This document shows, piece by piece, positions 1 through 8,575 of a stretch of DNA of 64,000 nt. Made by a program: the position numbers and the translations under genes. Origin of the DNA: Nocardiopsis ansamitocini (lineage in GTDB: Bacteria; Actinomycetota; Actinomycetes; Streptosporangiales; Streptosporangiaceae); NCBI RefSeq assembly GCF_030268225.1, contig NZ_BSQG01000005.1:438156-502155 (forward strand), given 5' to 3'. How positions within the stretch are numbered: position 1 is the stretch's first letter; each line of letters starts with the position of its first letter. The notes beneath the pieces were generated by a model, which did not search any database, had not been told where the DNA came from, and was given only the letters and a program-made list of their open reading frames with translations.

Positions 1-1
1 T

Positions 2-958
2 ACGGACACCGGCTCGCACTCGCGACCCTCCTACGACACCGGTTCGCACAACCGCTCCTCCTACGACACCGGATCCTTCTCCTCGGGGGGAGTGGCTGCG
101 ACGCCGTCCTCGGGCGACCCGCTCACCGACCCTTCCTTCTCCCGGTCGCCGAGCGCGGCACCGGAGACGGGGTCGCCGATCTGGTCGAGCATGGACACTG
201 GGTCGCACCAGCGGCCGCAGGTCCCGCCGCCGCCCGCCCAACCGTCCTCGTTCGGTGGACCGTCGGTTCCGCCGAACGCTGCGCAGCCTCCCCGCCACGG
301 AGGAATCGAGCAGCAGCGACCGGCGTTCGGCGGCGGGTACTCCCCGACCGGCGAGCAACCGGCCGTGGACGGCTACACCACACCGCCCGGCTACACCAGC
401 TCCTACGACACCGGGTCCTACGCCCGCGGCGACTACGGCCAGCCCGTGTCCGACCAGGGACAGCAGTACCCGGCGGCGGGGTACGGCGACAGCACCCGAC
501 AGGGCGGCTGGGACCAGTCGTCCTGGTCGGGCGGAAGCAGTGCCCAGTCTCCTCTCGGCGGGGCCGAGCAGCAGCGACCGGCGTTCGGCGGCGGGTACTC
601 CCCGACCGGCGAGCAACCGGCCGTGGACGGCTACACCACACCGCCCGGCTACACCAGCTCCTACGACACCGGGTCCTACGCCCGCGGCGACTACGGCCAG
701 CCCGTGAACCCGCAGCCGCCGGCCTACAACGGCTACACCACAGACGCGTTGGGCGGTTACGGCGGTGGGGCGGCACAGCCTCCCGCGCACCCGCGCAACG
801 ACGGGTACGGGGCCGGCCCGTCGGGCTATGACACCCAGAACAACGACTGGCAGGACTTCGGGCAGGGCGGCTCTCAGCAGAGGCGGCCCAACACGCCGGA
901 GGACGATCCGAACTACGACCCGCACGGCTACCGCTACGGTGACGGAACGTATAGATAA
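2..958 (+). CDS. Low-complexity Gly/Tyr/Gln/Pro-rich repeat protein, 5' end missing
   Basis: The reading frame is open to the left edge, so the true start lies outside the window; a GTG at 92 is inside the frame and is unlikely to be the start. The visible 318 residues are disordered-looking sequence rich in G, Y, S, P, Q and D, with the recurring unit SYDTGS. A roughly 47-residue block occurs twice with no change at DNA level (308-448 and 566-706). The tail ends with DPHGYRYGDGTYR. No domain, membrane span or catalytic motif is visible. It may be the flexible tail of a larger surface or cytoplasmic protein. I do not recognise the family. Confidence 0.75.
   Translation, partial: TDTGSHSRPSYDTGSHNRSSYDTGSFSSGGVAATPSSGDPLTDPSFSRSPSAAPETGSPIWSSMDTGSHQRPQVPPPPAQPSSFGGPSVPPNAAQPPRHGGIEQQRPAFGGGYSPTGEQPAVDGYTTPPGYTSSYDTGSYARGDYGQPVSDQGQQYPAAGYGDSTRQGGWDQSSWSGGSSAQSPLGGAEQQRPAFGGGYSPTGEQPAVDGYTTPPGYTSSYDTGSYARGDYGQPVNPQPPAYNGYTTDALGGYGGGAAQPPAHPRNDGYGAGPSGYDTQNNDWQDFGQGGSQQRRPNTPEDDPNYDPHGYRYGDGTYR
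308..706 (+). repeat. Perfect 141-bp direct repeat inside a coding region
   Basis: Bases 308-448 and 566-706 are identical as read, with 117 bp between the copies. Both are in the same reading frame and encode EQQRPAFGGGYSPTGEQPAV and the following residues through DYGQPV. Identity at third codon positions indicates recent duplication or gene conversion, not selection on the protein alone. Confidence 0.95.
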
Positions 959-996
959 AAGTTCGGACATAATTCGCTTAATTGCATTTCACGAAA

Positions 997-1038
997 CGGG
1001 AAATGGGGTCCAATTTGGGCCCCATTTTCCGTTTTAAT
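997..1038 (+). terminator. Rho-independent terminator of the repeat-protein gene
   Basis: The arms CGGGAAATGGGGTCC and GGGCCCCATTTTCCG pair with a few wobbles or mismatches around an AATTT loop, followed by TTTTAAT. It lies about 40 bp after the stop codon. Confidence 0.8.
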
Positions 1039-1354
1039 ACCATTAAAAAAGCCACAGCCTGCAAGAACGCATGACACTTCTCAGTCGTTCCGTGAAAAAC
1101 AGTCACGAAGATCACTTCTGTAGAGAATTTTTCACATCAAAAGATTGATTACAGTAAGTGACTGACAGCGCTCGACGGGTGATTGCAACCCCGACGCTGC
1201 CGGAACAAGGGATGTGACCCTACCCGGCCGTGACGGCCCGCCCTCAGCTGTGCCGCTGTCCCCAAGCGCCATTTCATCTGGGAACCGTGCGCGACCAACG
1301 GACCGGCTGCACCCGGTTCGGGCGCGCGGACCCCACACCCACCGGGGGTATCGC
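1039..1354. other. AT-rich intergenic region upstream of the SulP-carbonic anhydrase gene
   Basis: No convincing gene. The first half is clearly richer in A+T than its surroundings and holds the inverted pair GTGAAAAA (1092-1099) / TTTTTCAC (1138-1145). It probably contains the promoter of the downstream gene, but I cannot place -10 and -35 boxes with confidence. Confidence 0.4.
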
Positions 1355-3673
1355 ATGCGTGAAGACGCTCAGGGAACACAGCCGACCCAGGAGGGGTACG
1401 ACAGCCAACCGGCTCGCCGACGTATCCGGTTACCGCACACAGCGGCCGCGGACTTCGGGGCCTCGCTGGTGGTCTTCCTCGTCGCCGTCCCACTGTCGCT
1501 GGGCATCGCCGTCGCGTCGGGCGCCCCGCTCATCGCAGGAATCATCGCGGTCGTGGTCGGCGGCATCGTCGCCGGCGCGGTCGGCGGTTCGGCCATCCAG
1601 GTCAGCGGCCCGGCCGCGGGACTGACCATCATCGTCGCCGATCTCGTCTTCACCTACGGTTGGGGCATCACCTGCCTCATCACGCTCCTGGCCGGACTGG
1701 TGCAGATCGCGCTGGGACTGTTTCGGGTGGCCCGCGCGGCGCTGGCCATCTCCCCCGCGGTCATCCACGGAATGCTCGCGGGAATCGGCATCACCATCGC
1801 ATTGGCCCAACTGCACGTGGTCCTGGGCGGCGCCCCGCAGAGCTCGGCGATCGCCAACATCCAGGAACTCCCCGGGCAGATCGCCGACAACCACGGCCCC
1901 GCGGTGATGGTGGGCTTGGTGACCATCGCGGTGATGCTGGTGTGGTCGCGGATTCCCGACCTCGGCCGGGTGCGCCTGCGCCGAGTGCCCTCCGCCCTCG
2001 TCGCGGTGGCCGCGGCAACCGGTGTGGCCGTCTTCGCCGGCTGGCAGGTCGAGCGGGTGAACCTGCCCGATTCCCTGGCCAGTGCCTGGAGCGGTCCGGC
2101 CCTGCCCGAGACCGGGCAGATCCACGGAGTCGTCATCGCCGTGGCGACGGTCGCCATGGTCGCCAGCGTGGAATCGCTGCTGTGCGCCGTGGCCGTGGAC
2201 CGGCTCCACGACGGACGCAGGGTTCGCCTCAACCGGGAACTCTTCGGCCAGGGCGCGGCCAACGCCACCAGCGGCGCCCTGGGCGGACTGCCCGTGGCCG
2301 GCGTGATCGTCCGCAGCACAGCCAACGCGCGAGCCGGTGCCCGCACCCCGCTTTCCACGATCCTGCACAGTGTCTGGACACTGCTGTTCGTCGTGCTGTT
2401 CGCCTCAGCGGTGGAGCTGATCCCGATGGCGGCCCTCGCCGGGCTGCTGGTCTACATCGGCCTCCAGATGGTCAGCCTCGCCCACATGCGCAACCTGCGC
2501 AAACACCACGAGGTGAGCGTGTACCTGGTGACGGTTGCCGGCGTCGTGGGGCTGGGTCTGCTCGAAGGGGTCCTGATCGGCTTCGCCCTGGCGGTCCTGG
2601 TCTCACTGCGCCGACTGACCAAGGTGAACGTGCGGACCGAGGAGCGGCCCGGTGACAAGAACGAGTGGCACGTGGTCGTACAGGGGTCGTTGACGTTCCT
2701 GGGCGTCCCGCAGGTCACCCAGGTCCTGCGCACCATTCCCACCGGTGCGAAGGTGGACCTGGACCTGCACGTGGACTTCATGGACCACGCCGCGTTCGAG
2801 TCCATCCACGCCTGGCGGCTCGACCATGAGCGCACCGGCGGACGCGTGGACATCGACGAGGCGCACGAGAACTGGTACGAGCGCAACTGCACGAGTACCG
2901 CGCCGGTGGCCAAGACCCCGTCCAGTTCACGGTCCCGCTGGTGGGCCCCATGGGGGATGCGCCAGGACGGCAGCTCGGGAGAGAGTGCGTCCGGTCTGCT
3001 CGTGGCAGGGGCCCGGGAGTACCACTCCTCCACCACCGAGAAAATGCGCACGCTCATGGGGCGGTTGTCCCAGCGTCAGCGACCGGCCGCGTTGTTCATC
3101 GCATGCGCGGATGCCCGGGTGGTACCCAACCTGATCACCGCGAGCGGGCCGGGCGACCTGTTCACGGTGCGCAACGTCGGCAACTTCGTGCCGCGATGGG
3201 AGCCGGGGGTCAGCGACGACTCCGTGGGCTCTGCCGTGGAGTACGCGGTGTCGGTACTGGAGGTGCCTTCGATCGTGGTGTGCGGGCACTCACACTGCGG
3301 GGCGATGCGGGCGCTGATCGAAGGGTGCCCGGTCAGACCCGGTGAGGCGGACCTCTCCTCGGTTGTGCGCTGGTTGCGCCACGGTGCACCCAGCGTGACC
3401 CGGCTGGGCACGGACCGCCATGGGCTGCCCGCGGCGGAGACGGTACGACGGCTGGCGGAGGCCAACATCGTCCAGCAACTGGAGCATCTGCTCAGCTACC
3501 CGGCGGTCCGGGAACGCTACGAAGCCGGTCGTCTGGAGCTGACCGGGATGTACTTCGACCTGGAGACCGCGATGGTGCACGTGCTGGACGCATCGACCAG
3601 GCAGTTCGTGGCGGTTGGCGGCCACCGGATCCCGGAACAGCGCGTGGGCGGCATGGAACACCAGCCGCAGTAG
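1355..3673 (+). CDS. SulP-family anion transporter fused to beta-carbonic anhydrase
   Basis: A 772-residue membrane protein. The N-terminal half is a SulP (SLC26-like) transporter with many hydrophobic helices, starting at DFGASLVVFLVAVPLSLGIA. A STAS-like segment follows (EWHVVVQGSLTF onward), then a C-terminal beta-class carbonic anhydrase. The CA zinc ligands are visible as Cys584 (CADAR, with Asp586 and Arg588), His645 and Cys648 (GHSHCGA). The likely role is bicarbonate or sulfate transport coupled to CO2/bicarbonate interconversion at the membrane. Mycobacterium tuberculosis Rv3273 has the same fusion. ATG 1355 is chosen because CGGGGG precedes it and the upstream in-frame sequence is not SulP-like; the frame stays open back to 1214. 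Confidence 0.92.
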   Translation: MREDAQGTQPTQEGYDSQPARRRIRLPHTAAADFGASLVVFLVAVPLSLGIAVASGAPLIAGIIAVVVGGIVAGAVGGSAIQVSGPAAGLTIIVADLVFTYGWGITCLITLLAGLVQIALGLFRVARAALAISPAVIHGMLAGIGITIALAQLHVVLGGAPQSSAIANIQELPGQIADNHGPAVMVGLVTIAVMLVWSRIPDLGRVRLRRVPSALVAVAAATGVAVFAGWQVERVNLPDSLASAWSGPALPETGQIHGVVIAVATVAMVASVESLLCAVAVDRLHDGRRVRLNRELFGQGAANATSGALGGLPVAGVIVRSTANARAGARTPLSTILHSVWTLLFVVLFASAVELIPMAALAGLLVYIGLQMVSLAHMRNLRKHHEVSVYLVTVAGVVGLGLLEGVLIGFALAVLVSLRRLTKVNVRTEERPGDKNEWHVVVQGSLTFLGVPQVTQVLRTIPTGAKVDLDLHVDFMDHAAFESIHAWRLDHERTGGRVDIDEAHENWYERNCTSTAPVAKTPSSSRSRWWAPWGMRQDGSSGESASGLLVAGAREYHSSTTEKMRTLMGRLSQRQRPAALFIACADARVVPNLITASGPGDLFTVRNVGNFVPRWEPGVSDDSVGSAVEYAVSVLEVPSIVVCGHSHCGAMRALIEGCPVRPGEADLSSVVRWLRHGAPSVTRLGTDRHGLPAAETVRRLAEANIVQQLEHLLSYPAVRERYEAGRLELTGMYFDLETAMVHVLDASTRQFVAVGGHRIPEQRVGGMEHQPQ

Positions 3674-3680
3674 TCGACAA

Positions 3681-3708
3681 GCGTGCGGGACGCACCCGTC
3701 CCGCACGC
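3681..3708 (+). terminator. Hairpin terminator after the SulP-CA gene
   Basis: Perfect 12-bp stem GCGTGCGGGACG / CGTCCCGCACGC with a CACC loop, 7 bp after the stop. There is no long T tract, as is common in high-GC actinobacteria. It may also serve the short minus-strand gene that converges on it. Confidence 0.75.
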
Positions 3709-3760
3709 GAGCTGGCAGGTCGGCGCGGCCAACCGCCTCTCGGGTGTACGGCAGCGCCGA

Positions 3761-3895
3761 CTACTCCTCGCTGGAACGCTCGTCCTCACGCTCGTCGCGT
3801 TCGACGGGGGACGCCTGGTACCGCGCGAAGCCGATGATCACGATGATCGCGACGATGGGCAGACCGAACATCAGCAGGTACAACGTGGAACTCAT
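3761..3895 (-). CDS. Small single-pass membrane protein
   Basis: A 44-residue protein beginning MSSTLYLLMFGLP. One hydrophobic helix (about residues 5-23, ending VIIGFARYQ) is followed by a highly charged tail (VERDEREDERSSEE). The frame extends upstream to 4015, but that extension looks non-coding, and the ATG at 3895 places the membrane helix at the N-terminus. The ribosome binding site is weak (GGTGAG). I do not recognise the family; the size and shape resemble small membrane proteins of unknown function. It is convergent with the SulP-CA gene. Confidence 0.6.
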   Translation of the reverse strand: MSSTLYLLMFGLPIVAIIVIIGFARYQASPVERDEREDERSSEE

Positions 3896-4177
3896 GCTCA
3901 CCGACTTCGATGCTGGGTGACGCCCGGACCCCACCAATCTAGCGTCGTCGGCCCGGCCCGACAGCCCGGCACACCACCAAATCAGGGACCCCGGCACCCG
4001 GCTGCACACCGGCACCCGGCTGACCGGGGATTTCTCGTCGGAGACAATCGGGGTTCATCAGTATCGGCGAACCGTCCGCAACACCCTATTTGCCCCTGCC
4101 CCGAATTCTGTACGTGCGCCGAAACACCCGAAGGGCCGGAGGGCCGCGCCCAGAAGGCGGCGAACAAAAAGCGAGAG

Positions 4178-4558
4178 GGAGTCGGCCGGTAAGCCGGATT
4201 CTGTCGGCCCGTCGCCGGGCCGGACGGCCATCCATCTGGGGCCGCTGTTACCAGCGACCTCGGTGCGGTCTACCCGCGAACATCGGGCGGGCCGCCCTCG
4301 ATCGTCCGCGCAGAGGACTCGCGTCCCCCTTTTGACCTTGCTCCGGGTGGGGTTTACCAAGCCGCCCGGATCACTCCGGACGCTGGTGGTCTCTTACACC
4401 ACCGTTTCACCCTTACCGCCGGTCGCCCGGCGGCGGTCTGTTCTCTGTGGCACTGTCCCGCGGGTCGCCCCGGGTCGGCGTTACCGACCACCCTGCCCTG
4501 TGGAGTCCGGACTTTCCTCGACGCCGCAAGCGACGCCGCGACCGTCTGGCCGACTCCC
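4178..4558 (-). ncRNA. rnpB: RNase P RNA (M1 RNA), actinobacterial type A
   Basis: Read on the minus strand it contains the hallmark conserved segments: a 5' GAGTCGGCC pairing with the 3' GGCCGACTC-type end, GAGGAAAGTCCGGACTCCAC, CAGGGTGGTCGG, GGGTGAAACGGTGGTGTAAG, the AGACCACCAG stem, GGTAAACCCCAC, GAGCAAGGTCAAAAGGGG, and GGGTAGACCGC near the 3' end. This is the catalytic RNA that trims tRNA 5' leaders. The ends are estimated to within about 10 nt from the terminal pairing. It lies 22 nt downstream of the RNase H/phosphatase gene on the same strand. Confidence 0.95.
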
Positions 4559-4580
4559 CCTCGTCCCGCGATTCTAGCGC

Positions 4581-5678
4581 CTAGGCCAGATGCCCGGTGT
4601 CGTTGAGCAGCCGCACCACCATGGGACCATCGCTGAAGCAATGGACCTCCGAGAGGCAGGCCACGTCCAGGTGCATCCGGTACAGCGCCTGCAACGGCGC
4701 GAGCAGCGCCTGCTGGAGGAGCACCTTGATCGGGGTGACGTGGCTGACCACGAGCACCGTCCGACCGGGGTGGTCGGCGAGCAACCGGTCCCTGGCAGCG
4801 GCGACACGGTCCGCGGCCTCCGCGAAACTCTCCCCTCCCGGTGGCGCTGCGGCCGGGTCGGCGAGCCAGCGCGACAGCTCATCGGGCTGCTTGGCCCGCA
4901 CCTCGGCGAAGGACATGCCCTCCCAGTCACCGAAGTCGGTCTCCCGCAGATCCTCGTCGATGTGGACCCGCAGGCCGAGTTCAGCGGCTGCGTAGGCCGC
5001 GGTGTCCCGGGTGCGGCGCAGCGGCGAGGACACGATCGCGTCGATCCCGCGGCCGGCTAACCGGCGTGCAGCGCGGCGGGCCTGCTCGTGACCGGTGTCG
5101 GTGAGAGGGATGTCGCCGACACCGGCGAACCGACGCTCGACCGACAGCGGGGTCTGCCCGTGCCGCAGCAACACGAGCTGGGTGGGGGCGGTGTCGGGCG
5201 CGGACCAGCCGGATACCGGCGCGGCGCTTTCGACCGAGGCGTCGGGGACACCGTCGCCGAGGCCGCGCGACGCACCGTCCATGGCCTCGTTGGCGAGCCG
5301 GTCGGCGTGGGCGTTCTCCGCACGCGGGATCCAGGTGTAGCGGACCCGCCCGAGCCCCGACGCGAGCTCACCCGCACGGGCTGCCAGGGGACGCATGTCG
5401 GGGTGTTTGATCTTCCACCGCCCCGACATCTGCTCCACCACGAGCTTGGAATCCATCCGGACCTCGACGTCGGCCGCCGTGGCGAGAGCGGCCACCGTCT
5501 CGAGGCCCGCGATGAGGCCGCGGTACTCGGCGACGTTGTTGGTGGCCACACCGATCGGCTCCGCGACCTCGGCAAGGAGTTCGCCGGTGCCGGCGTCACG
5601 CACGAGCGCCCCGTAACCGGCCGGCCCGGGGTTGCCGCGGGAACCGCCGTCGGCCTCGACGATCAGCGCCCGGCTCAT
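4581..5678 (-). CDS. Bifunctional RNase HI / histidine (acid) phosphatase
   Basis: A 365-residue two-domain protein, the same layout as M. tuberculosis Rv2228c. The RNase HI domain covers about residues 1-135, with catalytic acids Asp10 (EADGGSRGNPG), Glu51 (NNVAEYRGL), Asp76 (VRMDSKL) and Asp126 (NAHADRLANEA). A linker leads to a phosphoglycerate-mutase-like phosphatase domain from about 165, with the phospho-accepting His173 in LVLLRHGQT. RNase HI degrades the RNA of RNA-DNA hybrids; in some relatives the C-terminal domain has CobC-like alpha-ribazole phosphatase activity. It is the last gene of the Nif3 - zinc ribbon - RNase H operon. Confidence 0.93.
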   Translation of the reverse strand: MSRALIVEADGGSRGNPGPAGYGALVRDAGTGELLAEVAEPIGVATNNVAEYRGLIAGLETVAALATAADVEVRMDSKLVVEQMSGRWKIKHPDMRPLAARAGELASGLGRVRYTWIPRAENAHADRLANEAMDGASRGLGDGVPDASVESAAPVSGWSAPDTAPTQLVLLRHGQTPLSVERRFAGVGDIPLTDTGHEQARRAARRLAGRGIDAIVSSPLRRTRDTAAYAAAELGLRVHIDEDLRETDFGDWEGMSFAEVRAKQPDELSRWLADPAAAPPGGESFAEAADRVAAARDRLLADHPGRTVLVVSHVTPIKVLLQQALLAPLQALYRMHLDVACLSEVHCFSDGPMVVRLLNDTGHLA

Positions 5679-5703
5679 CGGCCCCGCCCGTGCGCGGCGG
5701 CCC

Positions 5704-6465
5704 TCACTCCTGCACCGGCCCGCTCAACCCGGACTCGTTGGTGCGCACGAGGATGCGGCGGCAGTCCTCACAGCGCAGCACCTCGTCGGCGGGGGCGGAG
5801 CGGATCTGGCTGAGTTCGGCGGTGCTCAACGCCAGCTTGCAGCCCTCGCACCTGCCGTAGCGCAGCGCCGCGGCCCCGACGCCGCCCTGCTGCTCGCGCA
5901 GTTTCAGGTACAGCGCGCGCAGGTCCTCGGGGATCTCCGCGGCGACCCGCTCCCGACGCTGGTTGGTGCTGTCGGCGTCGGCCCGGATCTCCAGGATCGC
6001 CTCGGAACGACGGTCCTCTGCGGCCTCGCGCTCCGCGGTGAGGGCGACGAGTTCCTTCTCGATGTCGGCGCGGCGGGCCTGGGCGAGCTCCTGGCGCTCC
6101 ATGACGTCCAGGACGATCTCCTCCAGCTCGGCCTGGCGGCGCTGCAGCGACACGATCTCGGACTGCAGTCCCTCCAGTTCCTTGGGGGAGGAGACCTGGC
6201 CGGTCTCCAGCCGCCGCGCGTCGCGGTCGGAGCGGACCCGGACCTGGTCGACGTCGCTCTCGGCCTTGCGCTGTTCCCGGTCCAGGTCGCGCAGCGCGGT
6301 CTCAGCGACCGCCACCTGGTCGCGCAACGCCACGATGCGGACGTCCAGTTCCTTGACCTCGGCGATTTCGGGGATGGTGCGCGCGCGGTGCTTCAAGCGG
6401 TCCAGGGCGGCGTCGATCTCCTGAAGGTCCAGGAGGCGGACCTGGTGGACGGGTTCTGCTTTCAC
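5704..6465 (-). CDS. Coiled-coil C4-type zinc-ribbon protein (CT398/DUF164-like)
   Basis: A 253-residue protein. Most of its length is a long charged coiled coil (about residues 10-180), followed by a four-cysteine ribbon: CEGC around residue 205 and CEDC about 25 residues later. The family is widespread and is a putative nucleic-acid-associated factor of uncertain function. The GTG start overlaps the Nif3 stop in a GTGA overlap, implying translational coupling. The neighbourhood (Nif3, RNase H) matches M. tuberculosis Rv2230c-Rv2229c-Rv2228c. Confidence 0.88.
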   Translation of the reverse strand: MKAEPVHQVRLLDLQEIDAALDRLKHRARTIPEIAEVKELDVRIVALRDQVAVAETALRDLDREQRKAESDVDQVRVRSDRDARRLETGQVSSPKELEGLQSEIVSLQRRQAELEEIVLDVMERQELAQARRADIEKELVALTAEREAAEDRRSEAILEIRADADSTNQRRERVAAEIPEDLRALYLKLREQQGGVGAAALRYGRCEGCKLALSTAELSQIRSAPADEVLRCEDCRRILVRTNESGLSGPVQE

Positions 6466-7349
6466 TTGTCCTCTGATTCCTTGTGGCGACTCGTGGGGGT
6501 GTCGGGGGTTCCCACTGCCCGTGCCCAGGCGTCGGTGACGAGGCCGGACACACGCATCTCCACGTTAGCCCGTTCTCCGCCCAACGCGTGCGCGAGTCGG
6601 GCTGCGCCCTCAGCCAGCCACGGCCACTCGGTGGCCCAGTGCGCGGCGTCCACCAGGGCGGTGTCGCCGTGTTCGGCGAACTCCGAGGCGGGATGGTGGC
6701 GCAGGTCGGCGGTGAGGAAGACGTCCACGCCGGCGGCCCGGGCCGCCCCCAGCAGGGAGTCGCCGGCTCCACCGGAGACCGCGACCACGCGGACCGGGCG
6801 GTCGAGATCCCCGGCCACGCGCACCCCCGCGGCCGTCGCGGGCAGCCCGCCGGCGACGCGGTCGGCGAAGGAGCGCAGGGACTCAGGGGTGTCGAGCGTG
6901 CCGATGCGGCCGATTCCCCTGCGGCCGAGAGGGTCAGCGGGGTCGGGATCCAGGGGACGCAGTTCGCCGGTGAGCCCGATGGCCGCGGCGAGTGCGTCGG
7001 AGACGCCCGGGGCCGCGGTGTCGGCGTTGGTGTGCGCGGTGTAGAGGGCGGTGCCCGCACCGATCAGCCGGTGGACGAGGCGCCCCTTGGGGGTGGTGGC
7101 GGCGACGCTGGTGACACCGCGCAGGAAGAGGGGATGGTGGGTGACGAGCAGATCCGCACCCCACTCCACGGCCTCCTCCACGACCTCGGCGACCGGGTCC
7201 ACGGCGAACATGACACGCCGCACGGGCTGGACGGGGTCGCCGCACACCAGGCCGACCGCGTCCCAGGAGGCGGCCCAGGAGGGGTCGTAGACGCCCTCGA
7301 AAGCGGCGATGACATCGTGCAGGGTCGGCGGCGCCGGTGAAGTAGTCAC
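6462..7349 (-). CDS. Nif3-like dinuclear metal-centre protein
   Basis: A 295-residue Nif3/YbgI family protein. The N-terminal motif LHDVIAAFEGVYDPSWAASWD and the metal-site motif LLVTHHPLFLRG are both typical, and DAAHWATEWPW near the C-terminus supplies further ligands. The biochemical role of the family is unsettled; an older GTP cyclohydrolase I type 2 label exists. The frame is open upstream to 7580, but homology begins right after GTG 7349 (VTTSPAPPTLHDV), so that start is chosen although no strong ribosome site precedes it. First gene of a three-gene operon. Confidence 0.88.
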   Translation of the reverse strand: MTTSPAPPTLHDVIAAFEGVYDPSWAASWDAVGLVCGDPVQPVRRVMFAVDPVAEVVEEAVEWGADLLVTHHPLFLRGVTSVAATTPKGRLVHRLIGAGTALYTAHTNADTAAPGVSDALAAAIGLTGELRPLDPDPADPLGRRGIGRIGTLDTPESLRSFADRVAGGLPATAAGVRVAGDLDRPVRVVAVSGGAGDSLLGAARAAGVDVFLTADLRHHPASEFAEHGDTALVDAAHWATEWPWLAEGAARLAHALGGERANVEMRVSGLVTDAWARAVGTPDTPTSRHKESEDK

Positions 7350-7513
7350 GGTGGGCAGGTTAACGCCTCTGCCATACGCGGTGTCAGAAGCACCACAGTG
7401 TCTGACAAGTGACTTAACTCCCGGTTTGTTCGCTAGTGACATGGCTGCAACACGACGGCCCGAGCATCGACGGCGACCGGCGAGACCCGCTGGTCTTCCT
7501 TTGGAGGGACTCG

Positions 7514-8491
7514 ATGATCGAATCGACGACCGCTGAGCACCAGGCCCCGGCCACCACCCCGGCTCCCCTGGAGCGCTCACAGCGCGTTGCCGTCGTAGGG
7601 GCGGGCGCGATCGGGGCGATTGTGGCCGAGGCCGCCCACCTGGCCGGACACGACGTCACCCTGTGCGTGCGCAGTCCGTTGCCTGCCCTGACGATCGAGC
7701 GCGGGGACGCCCGGCGCCAACTTCGGCTGCCCACCGCAACCACGCCCGACGCGGTCGGGGCACCGGTGGACTACCTGCTGCTGGCGACCAAGGCCCAGGA
7801 CACCGAACGCGCGCTGAGCTGGATCCGGCGGCTGGCCGGCCCCACGACGAAGGTGGTGGCGCTACAGAACGGGGTGGACCATGTCCAGCGCATCACCCCC
7901 TTGCTGGCCCGCGGCACTCTCGTCCCGGCGCTGGTCTACATCGCGGCCGAGCGGGTTTCGCGCGACCATGTCACCCACCGTTGGGGCCGCAAGGTGGTCG
8001 TCCCGACGGGTGCCGAGGGAACCGGTCTGGCGCGACTGTTCAGCGGCTCGACGGTGGACGTGGTCCTGGACGCCGACTTCACCACCGCTGCCTGGCGCAA
8101 GCTGTTGACCAACCTCGCGGCCAACCCGTTGACCGCACTGACGATGCGTCGCATCGGCGTGCTCCAGAACCCCGACATGCGCGAGCTCGCGCGGGGCATG
8201 CTGGCCGAGGCCGTGACGGTGGGCCGGGCGGAGGGTGCGTCGCTGGCCTCCTCCGACGTGGACCAGACACTGGACTTCTTCGCGGCGATGCACCCGCACA
8301 GCGGCACCTCGATGCTCTACGACCGTCTCGCAGGACGCTCGGTGGAGCACGACCTGATCACCGGGGCGGTGGTGCGTGCCGCCGAGCGGCACGGCATCGA
8401 CGTGCCCCTCAACCGGGCGGTTCTCGCGCTGCTGCGTGCGCTGGGCAACGAGGGGACGATCGGAGTGCAGTCGTTGGCCGGCGTGGGCTGA
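7514..8491 (+). CDS. panE: Ketopantoate reductase family oxidoreductase (2-dehydropantoate 2-reductase)
   Basis: A 325-residue ApbA/PanE family enzyme expected to reduce 2-dehydropantoate to pantoate with NADPH in pantothenate and CoA synthesis. The Rossmann motif is VAVVGAGAIGA (about residue 25). Also visible are LLATKAQDT, VALQNGVDH, the catalytic-lysine helix AWRKLLTNLAANPLTAL, and the C-terminal STSMLYDRLAGRSVEHD. ATG 7514 is preceded by GGAGGG at good spacing; the frame continues upstream to 7436 without homology. Paralogues acting on other 2-keto acids exist, so the exact substrate is inferred. Confidence 0.85.
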   Translation: MIESTTAEHQAPATTPAPLERSQRVAVVGAGAIGAIVAEAAHLAGHDVTLCVRSPLPALTIERGDARRQLRLPTATTPDAVGAPVDYLLLATKAQDTERALSWIRRLAGPTTKVVALQNGVDHVQRITPLLARGTLVPALVYIAAERVSRDHVTHRWGRKVVVPTGAEGTGLARLFSGSTVDVVLDADFTTAAWRKLLTNLAANPLTALTMRRIGVLQNPDMRELARGMLAEAVTVGRAEGASLASSDVDQTLDFFAAMHPHSGTSMLYDRLAGRSVEHDLITGAVVRAAERHGIDVPLNRAVLALLRALGNEGTIGVQSLAGVG

Positions 8492-8575
8492 TCGGCCCGT
8501 CCCCCTGGCCGAAGCCGCCGTCCCTCCAATAGCCTCGACCGCGCTGACGTCAGTGACGAGGAATCGGGGTCAAGA

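Noticed and set aside
123-776. Long Arg-rich minus-strand frame opposite the repeat protein
   Set aside because: It is the antisense shadow of a repetitive GC-rich gene; composition is almost only R, S, P, T and A with no family match.
1430-2368. 312-codon minus-strand frame under the SulP gene
   Set aside because: Asp/Gly/Gln/Arg-rich shadow of transmembrane codons; the plus strand encodes a clear transporter.
3991-4022. Two 14-bp copies of CCGGCACCCGGCTG near rnpB
   Set aside because: Short, only two copies, in GC-rich intergenic DNA; not enough to call a functional repeat.
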